Origin: Actinomadura alba
Lineage (GTDB): Bacteria > Actinomycetota > Actinomycetes > Streptosporangiales > Streptosporangiaceae
DNA: 64,000 nucleotides
Direction of reading: 5' to 3'
Assembly: GCF_014323705.1 (NCBI RefSeq)
Contig: NZ_JABVEC010000003.1
Location: forward strand, 248,001-312,000
Below are positions 17,037 to 25,589 of the stretch, in pieces. The notes beneath the pieces were generated by a model. That model did not search any database. It worked only from the letters and a program-made list of their open reading frames with translations, and was not told where the DNA came from. Numbering within the stretch: position 1 is the first letter of the stretch; each line of letters begins with the position of its first letter. A program made the translations under genes and the position numbers.

Positions 17037-19481
17037 TCAGCCCCCGCTCCGCCGCGCCCCGGGCAACCGCGGGGTGAGCTCGTCGTAGGCGTTGCGGACG
17101 TCCTCGGCGGTGAGCGTCGTCAGGTCGGCGGTCGTCGCGGCATCGCCCAGCTGGGCCGCGCGCACGTCCCGCGACGCGCAGGCCTTCTCGTACACCGAGC
17201 GGGCGAACCGGCCGTTGCCGAGTTCGTCGATCCAGCCGCGGCCGCACACGCGCTGGAAGATGCCGGCGAGATCGTCGAGGGCGGCCTCCTCCCAGCGGTC
17301 CCCGCCCCGCTCGGCAATCACCTGCGCGATCTCGAGCAGCTCGTCCGGCCCGTAGGACGGGAACGCCACCCGCACGTCGAAGCGCGAGGCCAGCCCGGGG
17401 TTGGTGTGCAGGAACCGGTCCATGTCGGACTCATAACCGGCGAGCACGACGACGAGCCGCTCCCGATCATCCTCGGCGCGCTTGAGCAGCGTCTGCACGG
17501 CCTCCGAGCCGAACGCGTCGCCACCGGCGTAGCCGACGCCCGCGAGCGCGTAGGCCTCGTCGACGAACAGCACCCCGCCGAGGGCCGAGTCGATCACCTT
17601 GTTGGTCTTGATCGCGGTGGCGCCCAGATGGTCGCCGACGAGGTCGGCCCGCTGAGCCTCGACCACGGCGGGCCGGGCGAGCATCCCCAGCGCCGAGAAC
17701 ACCCGGCCGAGCACCCGGGCGACGGAGGTCTTGCCGGTGCCGGGGGGCCCGGCGAACACGAAATGACGCATCGGCGGCTGAGCGACCAGGCCCTGCTCCC
17801 GGCGCATCTTCGCGACCTTCAACTGGGCGGCGATCTCATGGACCTGCCGTTTCACCGGCGCCAGGCCGACCATGCCGTCGAGGGCCGCGAGCGCCTCCTC
17901 GAGGGTCGGGGTCTCGGCGTAGCCCCGGTAGCGCTCGGTCACCTCGGCGAACGCCGTCTCGACATCGTCGGCGGAGAGCGTGACGAGTTCGTCGGGGGTG
18001 GGCGGCCGGTCGCCCGAGACGATCCGCACGTCGCGGGCCCGCCCCGCCGCCTCGGCGAGCGACCGGACGAACCGCCCGTTGCCCAGCTCGTCGATGATGC
18101 CGCGGCGCCACACCTCCTCGAACCGCGACGCCAGCCGCGACCGGGAGCCGTCGTCGAGCCGATCGTCGCGCAGCCGGGTGTGGAAGTCGGCGATCCGCAG
18201 CAGCTCGGCCGGCCGGTAGCTGGGGAACCGAACCCGGGTGCCGAATCTCGACGCGAGACCAGGGTTGGAGCCGAGGAACTCCTCCATCTGCTGCTCGTAG
18301 CCGGCCAGGATGATCACGAGCTGCTCACGGTCGTCCTCGGCCCGCTTGAGCAGCGCCTGCACGGCCTCGTTGCCGAACCGGTCCGGTTGCCCGTCGGCCG
18401 CGTTGATCAGGCTGTACGCCTCGTCGACGAACAGCACCCCGCCGAGTGCCGAGTCGACCAGCTCGTTCGTCTTCAGGGCGGTGGCGCCGAGGTACTCCCC
18501 CACCAGGTCGGCCCGGTGCGCCTCCACGACGTTGGCGGTGGGCAGCAGGCCGAAGGCATAAAAGATCTTCGCGAGGGTGCGCGCCACCGTGGTCTTGCCG
18601 GTGCCGGACGGTCCGACGAACACGAAATGGCGCATGGGCTTCTCCGAGGGCACCCCGGCCTCGGCCCGCAGGTGCGCGGCCTCGATCGACGCGGCGATCG
18701 AGCGCACCTGTCGCTTCACCGGTTCGAGGCCGATCATCTCCTCGAGCTCGTCGAGCGCCTCCGCGACGGAGATCTGCGGCCTCTCGTCCCCGGGCACCTG
18801 CGGCTCGGGCGCCACCGCGCGCTCCTCGTACGCCGCCTGCGTGGCGACGGGCACCCCGGGCGCGTAGGCGCCGTTCGGCGGCGGGACGCTCTCGCGATCC
18901 GGCTGTTCCTGTACCCACCCGGTGTCGTAGGCCTCGGCGGGAACGACCCGGCGGGCATGGTCCCATCGGTAGGCGAGCACGATCGCGGCGACCAGCCAGG
19001 CGGGCGCCACGTGCAACCCCGGTAGCGGATGGGCGGTCGCGGCCGCGGCGATCCCGGCGAAGGCCAGGACCACCAGGGTCGTGCGCCACGGTGCGAAGCC
19101 GCGCAACCGGAACGCCACGAACGCGACCGGCGCGGCCAACAGCGCCAGGAGGACAGCCTGATGCTCCGGCTCCGGATAGAGCCGGCCGAGCGGCACCGTC
19201 GCGGCGAGCCAGCAGGCGATGATGGCGACCACCGCCATGCCGACCGGCGAACGCATCGTGAGGTCGATCGCGATCAGCAGGATCGCGGTGAACAGCACGA
19301 CGAACGGGACCGGCTGGTCCGTCACCACGGCGACCGCGACGGCGAGGACGAGGAGGGCCACGCCGGCGAGCGGACGGACACCCGGTTGCATCTGGAAATA
19401 ACGCCAGCGGACGCGCTCGAACAGGTCGCGCGCCGCGGTGCCGACCGCGGGGCGAGAGCGAGATCTGCCGAAGAGTCGCAT
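17037..19481 (-). CDS. Membrane-anchored tandem AAA+ ATPase (CbxX/CfxQ family)
   Basis: About 814 residues. Residues 35-200 carry five to six hydrophobic helices, for example AGVALLVLAVAVAVV and TTLVVLAFAGIAAAATA. Two CbxX/CfxQ AAA+ modules follow. The first has GPSGTGKTT and GVLFVDEAYSL; the second has GPPGTGKTS and GVLFVDEAYAL. Both have NPGLASRF and an IDELGNGRFVRS or RFARS sensor segment. The soluble family includes Rubisco activase-like proteins and EccA of type VII secretion. No esx, eccC or mycP genes are nearby, so a secretion role is not supported by context. Start is ATG 19481 or 19484; neither has a clear ribosome-binding site. Confidence 0.88.
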   Translation of the reverse strand: MRLFGRSRSRPAVGTAARDLFERVRWRYFQMQPGVRPLAGVALLVLAVAVAVVTDQPVPFVVLFTAILLIAIDLTMRSPVGMAVVAIIACWLAATVPLGRLYPEPEHQAVLLALLAAPVAFVAFRLRGFAPWRTTLVVLAFAGIAAAATAHPLPGLHVAPAWLVAAIVLAYRWDHARRVVPAEAYDTGWVQEQPDRESVPPPNGAYAPGVPVATQAAYEERAVAPEPQVPGDERPQISVAEALDELEEMIGLEPVKRQVRSIAASIEAAHLRAEAGVPSEKPMRHFVFVGPSGTGKTTVARTLAKIFYAFGLLPTANVVEAHRADLVGEYLGATALKTNELVDSALGGVLFVDEAYSLINAADGQPDRFGNEAVQALLKRAEDDREQLVIILAGYEQQMEEFLGSNPGLASRFGTRVRFPSYRPAELLRIADFHTRLRDDRLDDGSRSRLASRFEEVWRRGIIDELGNGRFVRSLAEAAGRARDVRIVSGDRPPTPDELVTLSADDVETAFAEVTERYRGYAETPTLEEALAALDGMVGLAPVKRQVHEIAAQLKVAKMRREQGLVAQPPMRHFVFAGPPGTGKTSVARVLGRVFSALGMLARPAVVEAQRADLVGDHLGATAIKTNKVIDSALGGVLFVDEAYALAGVGYAGGDAFGSEAVQTLLKRAEDDRERLVVVLAGYESDMDRFLHTNPGLASRFDVRVAFPSYGPDELLEIAQVIAERGGDRWEEAALDDLAGIFQRVCGRGWIDELGNGRFARSVYEKACASRDVRAAQLGDAATTADLTTLTAEDVRNAYDELTPRLPGARRSGG

Positions 19482-19557
19482 CATTGTCGTGTATAGCGCA
19501 GAACACGGTAGGCGCGGCAGGACCAAAAAACCAAGAAGGACATTTGTACCGCCGGCG

Positions 19558-20328
19558 TCATTGGAAGAAGGAGAGCTGCCCCTCACCGGCGAGGGGGTCG
19601 CGGTGCTTCTTCAGATGCCGCCACTCCGGCAGGTCGTCGAGGTAGGACCAGGACAGCCGGTGGTGCGGCGTCGGGCCGAACTCCCTGAGCGCCTCCTGAT
19701 GGACCGGCGACGGATAGCCGGCGCTCGCCGCGAAGCCGTACGCGGGAAAGTCGGCGTCGAGGTCCGCCATCAACCGGTCGCGGTGCACCTTGGCCAGCAC
19801 CGAGGCCGCGGCGACGGTCACCGAGCGCTGGTCGGCCTTCACCTCGCACCGCACCCGCCATGGCGCTCCGAGGAAGTCGTGCCCGCCGTCCAGGATGACC
19901 AAGTCGGGAGCCGTGGGAAGCGCCTCGAGCGCGCGCACGGCGGCACGGCGCAACGCCTCGGTCATGCCCACCTCGTCGATCTCCTCCGGGCTCGCGGCCC
20001 CGAGGGCGTGCGCGCTCAGCCAGCCGGGCAGGATCTCGGCGAATGCCTCGCGCTGTGCCTCTGTCAGCAGCTTGGAATCGGTCAGCCGCACGACGCGGGT
20101 GCCCCGGCCCGGCAGGGCAGGGGGCGGGCTGAGGTCGGTGACGGCCGCGCACACGACGACGGGGCCGGCCCAGGCGCCCCGGCCCACCTCGTCGACCCCG
20201 GCGATCCGCGCGGTGCGGCTCGGCAAGGCCGCGGCGAGCCGCCGCTCGATCTGATAATCCGCGGGGCCGCCGCCACTCGCCCGGCCGGAGGTGGCCGACG
20301 CCTCCAGGCCCGGCAGCGCGCCGGTCAC
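19558..20328 (-). CDS. rnhB: Ribonuclease HII
   Basis: A 256-residue enzyme that cuts RNA in RNA-DNA hybrids and starts removal of misincorporated ribonucleotides. The signature [20 protein letters not shown] gives two catalytic acids (the D and E of DEVGRG); the third lies in VILDGGHDF, and [22 protein letters not shown] is the conserved block before the last acid. The N-terminal 35 residues are an Ala/Gly-rich extension. GTG 20328 follows GGGAG. It is divergent from an EndoIII-like gene, so both DNA-maintenance genes share an upstream region. Confidence 0.95.
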   Translation of the reverse strand: MTGALPGLEASATSGRASGGGPADYQIERRLAAALPSRTARIAGVDEVGRGAWAGPVVVCAAVTDLSPPPALPGRGTRVVRLTDSKLLTEAQREAFAEILPGWLSAHALGAASPEEIDEVGMTEALRRAAVRALEALPTAPDLVILDGGHDFLGAPWRVRCEVKADQRSVTVAAASVLAKVHRDRLMADLDADFPAYGFAASAGYPSPVHQEALREFGPTPHHRLSWSYLDDLPEWRHLKKHRDPLAGEGQLSFFQ

Positions 20329-20492
20329 GCGGTCTCCCGGGCGAACCCGGAGATCTCGTGGCCGAGCCGATCGGCCGGGGTTCGCAGAATCCGCATCGGG
20401 TCATGATGGCATCCACCGCGCCCGCACGCCCGGGCCCCGGATTGACGATCGTGACCGTGGGTAGGGGGCGGACCCCGGAGGAGGTGGGTGCG

Positions 20493-21128
20493 ATGGACAC
20501 CCTGGTACGTCATCTGCTGCGCGAGGCCGGCACGAGCTATGCGAGGGAGGCCGGCATCACCCTCAAGGATCAGCCCGCGCCGCTCTTCCAGTTGCTGGTG
20601 CTCGCCAATCTGCTCAGTACCCGGATCAACGCGGACATCGCGCTGGCCGCCGCACGCGAGCTGTTCGCGGCGGGCGGCACCACGCCGCGCGGCATGACGA
20701 GGCTCAGCTGGCAGGACCGGGTGGACGCGCTCGGCCGGGGGCACTACGTGCGCTACGACGAGAGCACCGCCACCCGGCTCGGTGAGATGAGCGACCTGGT
20801 GCGGGAGAAGTACGGCGGCGACCTGCGCCGGCTCGCCCGCGACTCGGAACACGATCCCGGCCGGGCACGTGAACTGCTTCAGGAGTTCTCCGGCATCGGC
20901 CCGACGGGCGCCGGCATCTTCTGCCGAGAGGCGCAGGCCGTGTGGCCGTGGCTGCGGCCCTATCTGGACGACCAGACCACCAAGGGTGCGGATCGGCTGG
21001 GACTGCCCAAGGACCCCAAGAGGCTCGCCGACCTGGTTCCCGAGGGCGACCTAGCCCGCTTCGCCGCCGCGCTCGTGCGAGTCGCACGCGACAGGAAACT
21101 CGCCGACTCGATCCGCCGGGAACGCTGA
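20493..21128 (+). CDS. HhH-GPD / endonuclease III-like protein without Fe-S motif
   Basis: A 211-residue soluble protein of the helix-hairpin-helix base-excision superfamily. The order fits the fold: LFQLLVLANLLSTRINADIALAA (helices A-B), then FSGIGPTGAGIFCRE as the hairpin (G-I-G), then WPWLRPYLDDQT, where the aspartate lies in the position of the catalytic Asp. The catalytic lysine typical of EndoIII is not apparent, and the C-terminal Cys4 iron-sulfur loop is absent, so it may be a monofunctional glycosylase or a non-catalytic relative. GGAGGAGG before ATG 20493 decides the start; more upstream codons in the frame are not needed. Confidence 0.75.
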   Translation: MDTLVRHLLREAGTSYAREAGITLKDQPAPLFQLLVLANLLSTRINADIALAAARELFAAGGTTPRGMTRLSWQDRVDALGRGHYVRYDESTATRLGEMSDLVREKYGGDLRRLARDSEHDPGRARELLQEFSGIGPTGAGIFCREAQAVWPWLRPYLDDQTTKGADRLGLPKDPKRLADLVPEGDLARFAAALVRVARDRKLADSIRRER

Positions 21129-21407
21129 CCGCAGGCGGCGCCGCACCAGGTCGGCGTGGAAGATCCGGCGACGTGAGCGGACCTCCGGCGGGCGACGTCG
21201 CCCGTCCCTGCCAGTCGCCGGGCCACCGCGCCGGTCCTCATGTCACGTGACGTTCACGTGCCGGGTCTCCCGCAATTCACCTTGTTCGCCGTAACCTGGC
21301 CTGCTGAAATCGAGCGCCGCGTGGGACTGCGGAGGCACGCGGGGATCGGTGAGCCGTGTGGTCTCGGCCGACGCCGCTCCCAAGCTTCACAAAGGGGATC
21401 TTCTGAA

Positions 21408-23561
21408 GTGTCAGCCCCCGCACACACTCCCGGTGCACCTCCCCAGCACGATGCGCGCCCAGCGGCGGAACCCCCTTCCGCCGGTTCCGGCCGGCCGCGC
21501 ACCGAACGCCGACCGGAGATCCAGGGGCTGCGGGCCGTGGCCATCCTGCTGGTGGCGTCGTACCACATCTGGCTGGGCCGGGTGTCGGGTGGCGTGGACG
21601 TGTTCCTCATGCTCACCGGCTTTCTGATCACCGGATCGCTGCTGCGGACGGCCGAGCGCACCGGGCGGGTGCAGTTCGCGGCGTTCATCGCCCGGCTGGC
21701 CCGCAGGCTGTTCCCCCCGGCCGCGATCGTGCTGACCGCGGTGCTCGTGGGGACTCTGCTCCTGTTGCCACGGACACATTGGCGGGACACCCTCGGCGAG
21801 GTGCTCGCCTCGGCGCTGTACTTCGAGAACTGGCGGCTCGCGCTGACCGCCGTCGACTACCTCGCGGGCGGCGCCGACGCGAGCCCTGTGCAGCACTTCT
21901 GGTCGCTGGGGATCCAGGGGCAGTTCTACCTGATCTGGCCCGCCCTGCTGGCGGTGGCGATCCTGGTGGCCCGGGTGACGCCCTTCACGGCGCGCGCGGT
22001 CTTCCTCGTCGTGCTGGGGCTCGTCCTGGTCGTTTCGCTGGCGTACTCGGTGTGGCGGACCGAGACCGACCAGCCCTGGGCCTACTTCGACACCGGTGCG
22101 CGGCTGTGGGAGCTGGCGCTGGGCGGCATCGCGGCGATCGTCCTGCCCTGGATCAAGACACCGCGCGTGCTGCGGGTGGGGCTGGGCTGGTTCGGCCTGG
22201 CCGCACTGATCTCATGCGGCCTGCTGCTCCACGTCTCCACCATGTTCCCCGGGTACGTGGCGCTGTGGCCGACCGGGGCGGCCGTGCTGATCCTGCTCGC
22301 CGGCACGACGAACAGCCCGATCGGGGCCGACCGGCTGCTCGCCAGCAGGCCGCTGAAGTACGCCGGGGACGTCTCCTACTCGTTGTACCTGTGGCACTGG
22401 CCGCTGCTGATCTTCTACCGGGTGAAGATCGACGGGGATGTGGGGCTGCTGGCCGGCGGGGGGATCCTGGCCGTCTCGTTCGTGCTGGCCGCCGGCACCA
22501 CCTGGGTGACCGACCACGCCGCCGGATGGGCGGGCCGGGCCCGGGCGGCGCGAAGCTGGTCGCTCGCGCTGGGCCTGGCGTGCCTGCTGCCGGTCGTCTT
22601 CGTCACGGTCGGCTGGTCGGCGCAGTTGGAGCAGGAGTCCCACGATCGCGTGCCGCACACCGACGACCTGGTCAGGTACCCGGGCGCCGCGGTGCTGATG
22701 CGACGACCCGTCGTAGAGCCGCCGCGCCTGCCGATACGCCCGGCACCGGACGTCGCGACCCAGGACCTCCCGTCGGTCTACGAGAACGACTGCATGCAGA
22801 ACACCCGCGAGAGCGAGCTGGAGCAGTGCTCCTATGGCGCCAAGCAGCCGAGTCACACCATCACCCTGATCGGGAACTCCCACGCCGCCCAGTGGCTTCC
22901 GGCCCTGGAGAAGATGGCCGCGCCGAACGGCTGGCGGATCGTCGTCATGACCAAGGGCTCCTGCATGCTCGCCGACGAGGAGCAGATCTACAAGGGCAAG
23001 CCCCAGCCGAGTTGTACGGCGTGGCAGGAGAACGTGATGGCGGAGCTGAAGCGGCGCCCGCCGGACCTGGTGATCACGACGGGCACGCACTCCAGTGGTA
23101 CGGAGGGCGAGACGCTGACCCCCGGCATGATCTCGCGCTGGCGGGAACTCGGTTCGATGGGCGTGCGCGTGCTGGCGCTTCGCGACACCCCGCGGTTCCG
23201 GTTCAAGGCCCCCGAGTGCGTCGAGGCCAAGGGGCGCGACGAGTGCACCGAGGCCGAGTCCTACAGCCTCGCGAAGATCTCGCCCATTCTGGCCCTTCGC
23301 GACGCGCCGGTGAACGTCAAGTTCTCCGACTTCACGCCGTACCTCTGCCCGAACGATCGCTGTCCATCCGTCATCGGCAACGTGCTGGTGTACTGGGACT
23401 CCTTCGGGCACTTCACCGCGACGTTCACCCGTACCATGACTCCGCTGCTGGAGAGACAGGTCAGGCAGGCGCTGCAGCGGCAGGTCACGTGCATGCGGCC
23501 GACTCCGTCCGGCAAGTGTCCCAAGCCCCCTGGCGGCCGGGTCACGCCACCGGCCCGGTGA
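21408..23561 (+). CDS. Acyltransferase-3 (OafA/YrhL type) with C-terminal SGNH domain
   Basis: About 717 residues. After a disordered 40-residue start, the acyltransferase domain begins at RRPEIQGLRAVAILLVASYH, with ten or eleven membrane helices to about residue 410 (FWSLGIQGQFYLIWPALLA and YSLYLWHWPLLIFYR are family hallmarks). The C-terminal region is an extracellular SGNH hydrolase-like domain: block I reads IGNSHAAQWL, with Asn where GDSH is usual, and a DSFGHFT segment near the end supplies the DxxH-type pair. Such proteins O-acylate cell-wall or exported glycans. I chose GTG 21408, with AGGGG about ten bases upstream, over the longer frame from 21240. No polysaccharide genes are adjacent. 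Confidence 0.88.
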   Translation: MSAPAHTPGAPPQHDARPAAEPPSAGSGRPRTERRPEIQGLRAVAILLVASYHIWLGRVSGGVDVFLMLTGFLITGSLLRTAERTGRVQFAAFIARLARRLFPPAAIVLTAVLVGTLLLLPRTHWRDTLGEVLASALYFENWRLALTAVDYLAGGADASPVQHFWSLGIQGQFYLIWPALLAVAILVARVTPFTARAVFLVVLGLVLVVSLAYSVWRTETDQPWAYFDTGARLWELALGGIAAIVLPWIKTPRVLRVGLGWFGLAALISCGLLLHVSTMFPGYVALWPTGAAVLILLAGTTNSPIGADRLLASRPLKYAGDVSYSLYLWHWPLLIFYRVKIDGDVGLLAGGGILAVSFVLAAGTTWVTDHAAGWAGRARAARSWSLALGLACLLPVVFVTVGWSAQLEQESHDRVPHTDDLVRYPGAAVLMRRPVVEPPRLPIRPAPDVATQDLPSVYENDCMQNTRESELEQCSYGAKQPSHTITLIGNSHAAQWLPALEKMAAPNGWRIVVMTKGSCMLADEEQIYKGKPQPSCTAWQENVMAELKRRPPDLVITTGTHSSGTEGETLTPGMISRWRELGSMGVRVLALRDTPRFRFKAPECVEAKGRDECTEAESYSLAKISPILALRDAPVNVKFSDFTPYLCPNDRCPSVIGNVLVYWDSFGHFTATFTRTMTPLLERQVRQALQRQVTCMRPTPSGKCPKPPGGRVTPPAR

Positions 23562-23607
23562 GAGTGGGTCCCGTCCGGCCGCCGCGTTGGCGCCAAACGG
23601 GCGTGGC

Positions 23608-24117
23608 TCACGGGTCGTCGCCCGGCCGCGGAGTGCCGTCGCGCCAGACGCACTCCGAGGATCCGCTGAGACGGAGTTCCCGCCGCTCGGGATTGTAGTT
23701 CGCCGCGAGGAAGTAATTGTCCCGGTCGGTGTAGGCGCCGATGTGATCGCCGGTGCGCGTCACGTCGTGGGAGCGGCTCTTCCAATGGGACCCGAGCGAG
23801 TCGAGGAACCGGCCCGCGGCGTCGGCGGTCACGGGAGACGCCGTGTACTCGATCTGCGCCTGCACCTGGCCGGTGAAGCCCGAGCCGGTCATCGCCTTCG
23901 TGCAGCTGCTCCCGTCGTCGGTGTCGGTCTCCCGGCCGGAGAAGCGGAGCCCGCCGGCGACGGCGCTCAGGGTGCTCCGCAGGTGGCCGTCGACCCGCTC
24001 CAGTGCCTTCTGCGCGGTGATGGTGTGCTTCGGCGTCCCGGCGCAACCGCCGGCGAGCACGGCGGCCGCGATCATCACAAGGATCAGGTGCGTTCGGGAC
24101 GGGGTCATGATCCTCAT
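23608..24117 (-). CDS. Small putative lipoprotein of unknown function
   Basis: A 169-residue exported protein. The signal region THLILVMIAAAVLAGGC is followed by AGTPKHT, so the Cys at about residue 26 would be lipid-modified; the residues before it (AGG) are a relaxed lipobox. The mature part has two further Cys (SSCTKAM and SSECVW), which could form a disulfide, and a beta-rich pattern (GLRFSGRETD, TRTGDHIGAYTDRDNYFLAANY). No family recognised. Starts at ATG 24117 or 24108. It is convergent with the acyltransferase, with 46 bases between the stops. Confidence 0.65.
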   Translation of the reverse strand: MRIMTPSRTHLILVMIAAAVLAGGCAGTPKHTITAQKALERVDGHLRSTLSAVAGGLRFSGRETDTDDGSSCTKAMTGSGFTGQVQAQIEYTASPVTADAAGRFLDSLGSHWKSRSHDVTRTGDHIGAYTDRDNYFLAANYNPERRELRLSGSSECVWRDGTPRPGDDP

Positions 24118-24223
24118 TATCGGTGCACGTCTCCGGCCGTCGGCGCCTCCGGCCGGGGTGCCGGGGGACCGCCCGCCGCGATGGCAAAGCAGGCACGTCG
24201 TTGAGGCGAGGACGCGAACGAGT

Positions 24224-25429
24224 TCACGTCGCCAGCTCGGCGACACCTTCGAGCAGGCGGTCGACGTCGGAGGCGTCGTTGTAGTGGACCAGCCCGGCCC
24301 GCACCGCGCTCCCGGAGTCGCGGATGCCGAGCACCTTGGTGAGCTCCCAGGCGTAGTTGTGCCCGTTCCACACGTTCACGCCGCGCTCGGCGAGGTGCCG
24401 CGCCACCTCCTCGGGCGTCCTGCCCGCCACCGTGAAGTAGGCGGTGGCGGTGCGGCGCGCGGCCCGGCCGTAGGTCGTCACGTGCTCCATCCGCTCCAGC
24501 CCGCCGTGCAGCCGGCCGAACAGCCCGGCCTCGTACGCCTCGACGGCGGCCATCGAGGCGAGCAGCCGCTCGCGCCGCCCGCCCGACGCGCCGGGATCGA
24601 GCGACGCCAGGTGATCGACGGCGGCGACCACTCCGGCGAGATCGGCGAACGCGGCCGTACCGTACTCGAAGCGCTCCGGTACCTCGTCGGATGAGGACGC
24701 GAGCTTGTCCGGGCGCAGGCCCTCGAGCAGCGCCGGGTCGGCGACGACGGTGCCGACGTGCGGGCCGGACCACTTGTAGGCGCTGGTGGCGTAGAAATCA
24801 GCCCCGAGCGCGGCCACGTCGACCGGCGTGTGCGGCGTCGCGTGCACGCCGTCGACGTAGGCGAGCGCGCCGGCGGCGTGCGCCCTGGCGGTGATCGCGG
24901 CGACGTCCGGCCGGGTGCCGAGCACGTTGCTCGCGGCGGTGACGGCCACGAGCCGGGTGCGTTCGCCGATCAGGTCGTCGTACTGTGCTGCCGGTAGCTC
25001 ACCGGTCGCGGTGTCGACGTCGGCCCACCGCACGGTGGCCCCGGCCCGGCCGGCGGCCTGAACCCACGGCCGTACGTTCGCGTCGTGGTCGAGCCGGGAC
25101 AGCACCACCTCGTCGCCGGGGCCCCAGCCGGCGGCCAGCGTGCACGCCAGCCGATAGGTCAGGGTCGTCATGTTCGGGCCGAGGATCACACCCGCCGGGT
25201 CGCCGCCGACCAGGTCCGCCACCGCGCGGCGGCACTCCGCGACGATGCCCTCCGACCGCCGGGCCGCCGCGAAGGCCCCGCCGACGTTGCCGATCCCGTG
25301 ACGGTAGGCGTCGGCCATCGCGTCGATGACCGCGTACGGCACCTGCGTACCGGCCGCACCGTCGAGATAGGCGTAACCGTCCGTCAGGGCTGGATAAAGG
25401 GCACGTACCGCGGCGATGTCGTAGGTCAC
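24224..25429 (-). CDS. Cysteine desulfurase-like PLP enzyme (CsdA-like family)
   Basis: A 401-residue class V aminotransferase-fold protein. The PLP lysine is visible in FYATSAYKWSGPHVGTVV, the cofactor-binding aspartate in ALAYVDGVHATPH, and the N-terminal substrate region in YLDGAAGTQVPYAV. The usual mobile loop with the catalytic cysteine of IscS/SufS is not apparent, which is common in the cysteine-desulfurase-like subfamily (TIGR01976), so desulfurase activity is doubtful. GTG 25429 begins the conserved part; no strong ribosome-binding site is seen. It diverges from a large helicase gene. No isc/suf or phosphorothioation genes are nearby. Confidence 0.85.
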   Translation of the reverse strand: MTYDIAAVRALYPALTDGYAYLDGAAGTQVPYAVIDAMADAYRHGIGNVGGAFAAARRSEGIVAECRRAVADLVGGDPAGVILGPNMTTLTYRLACTLAAGWGPGDEVVLSRLDHDANVRPWVQAAGRAGATVRWADVDTATGELPAAQYDDLIGERTRLVAVTAASNVLGTRPDVAAITARAHAAGALAYVDGVHATPHTPVDVAALGADFYATSAYKWSGPHVGTVVADPALLEGLRPDKLASSSDEVPERFEYGTAAFADLAGVVAAVDHLASLDPGASGGRRERLLASMAAVEAYEAGLFGRLHGGLERMEHVTTYGRAARRTATAYFTVAGRTPEEVARHLAERGVNVWNGHNYAWELTKVLGIRDSGSAVRAGLVHYNDASDVDRLLEGVAELAT

Positions 25430-25589
25430 CGAACAGACGCTAGCGAGGTCGCCCAGAGCGCACGACCCCGGCCCGCGCGGACCTCTCCTCGGGCCCGGCG
25501 GACGGTGATCCGACGGCCGAGTGGACATATACCACAATCTCGGGCTACGACTTCGGGCGCGGGCGGCCCACATGGGGCAGGATCTACGC

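Noticed and set aside
17037..19025. Long plus-strand frame opposite the AAA ATPase
   Set aside because: Shadow frame; the minus strand has complete Walker motifs in both modules.
17037..19481. Type VII secretion locus
   Set aside because: The AAA protein is EccA-like, but no EsxA/B, EccB-E or MycP genes are near.
16670..21128. AlkZ, RnhB and EndoIII-like genes as one repair operon
   Set aside because: Strands and spacing show separate units, with EndoIII divergent and a membrane ATPase in between.
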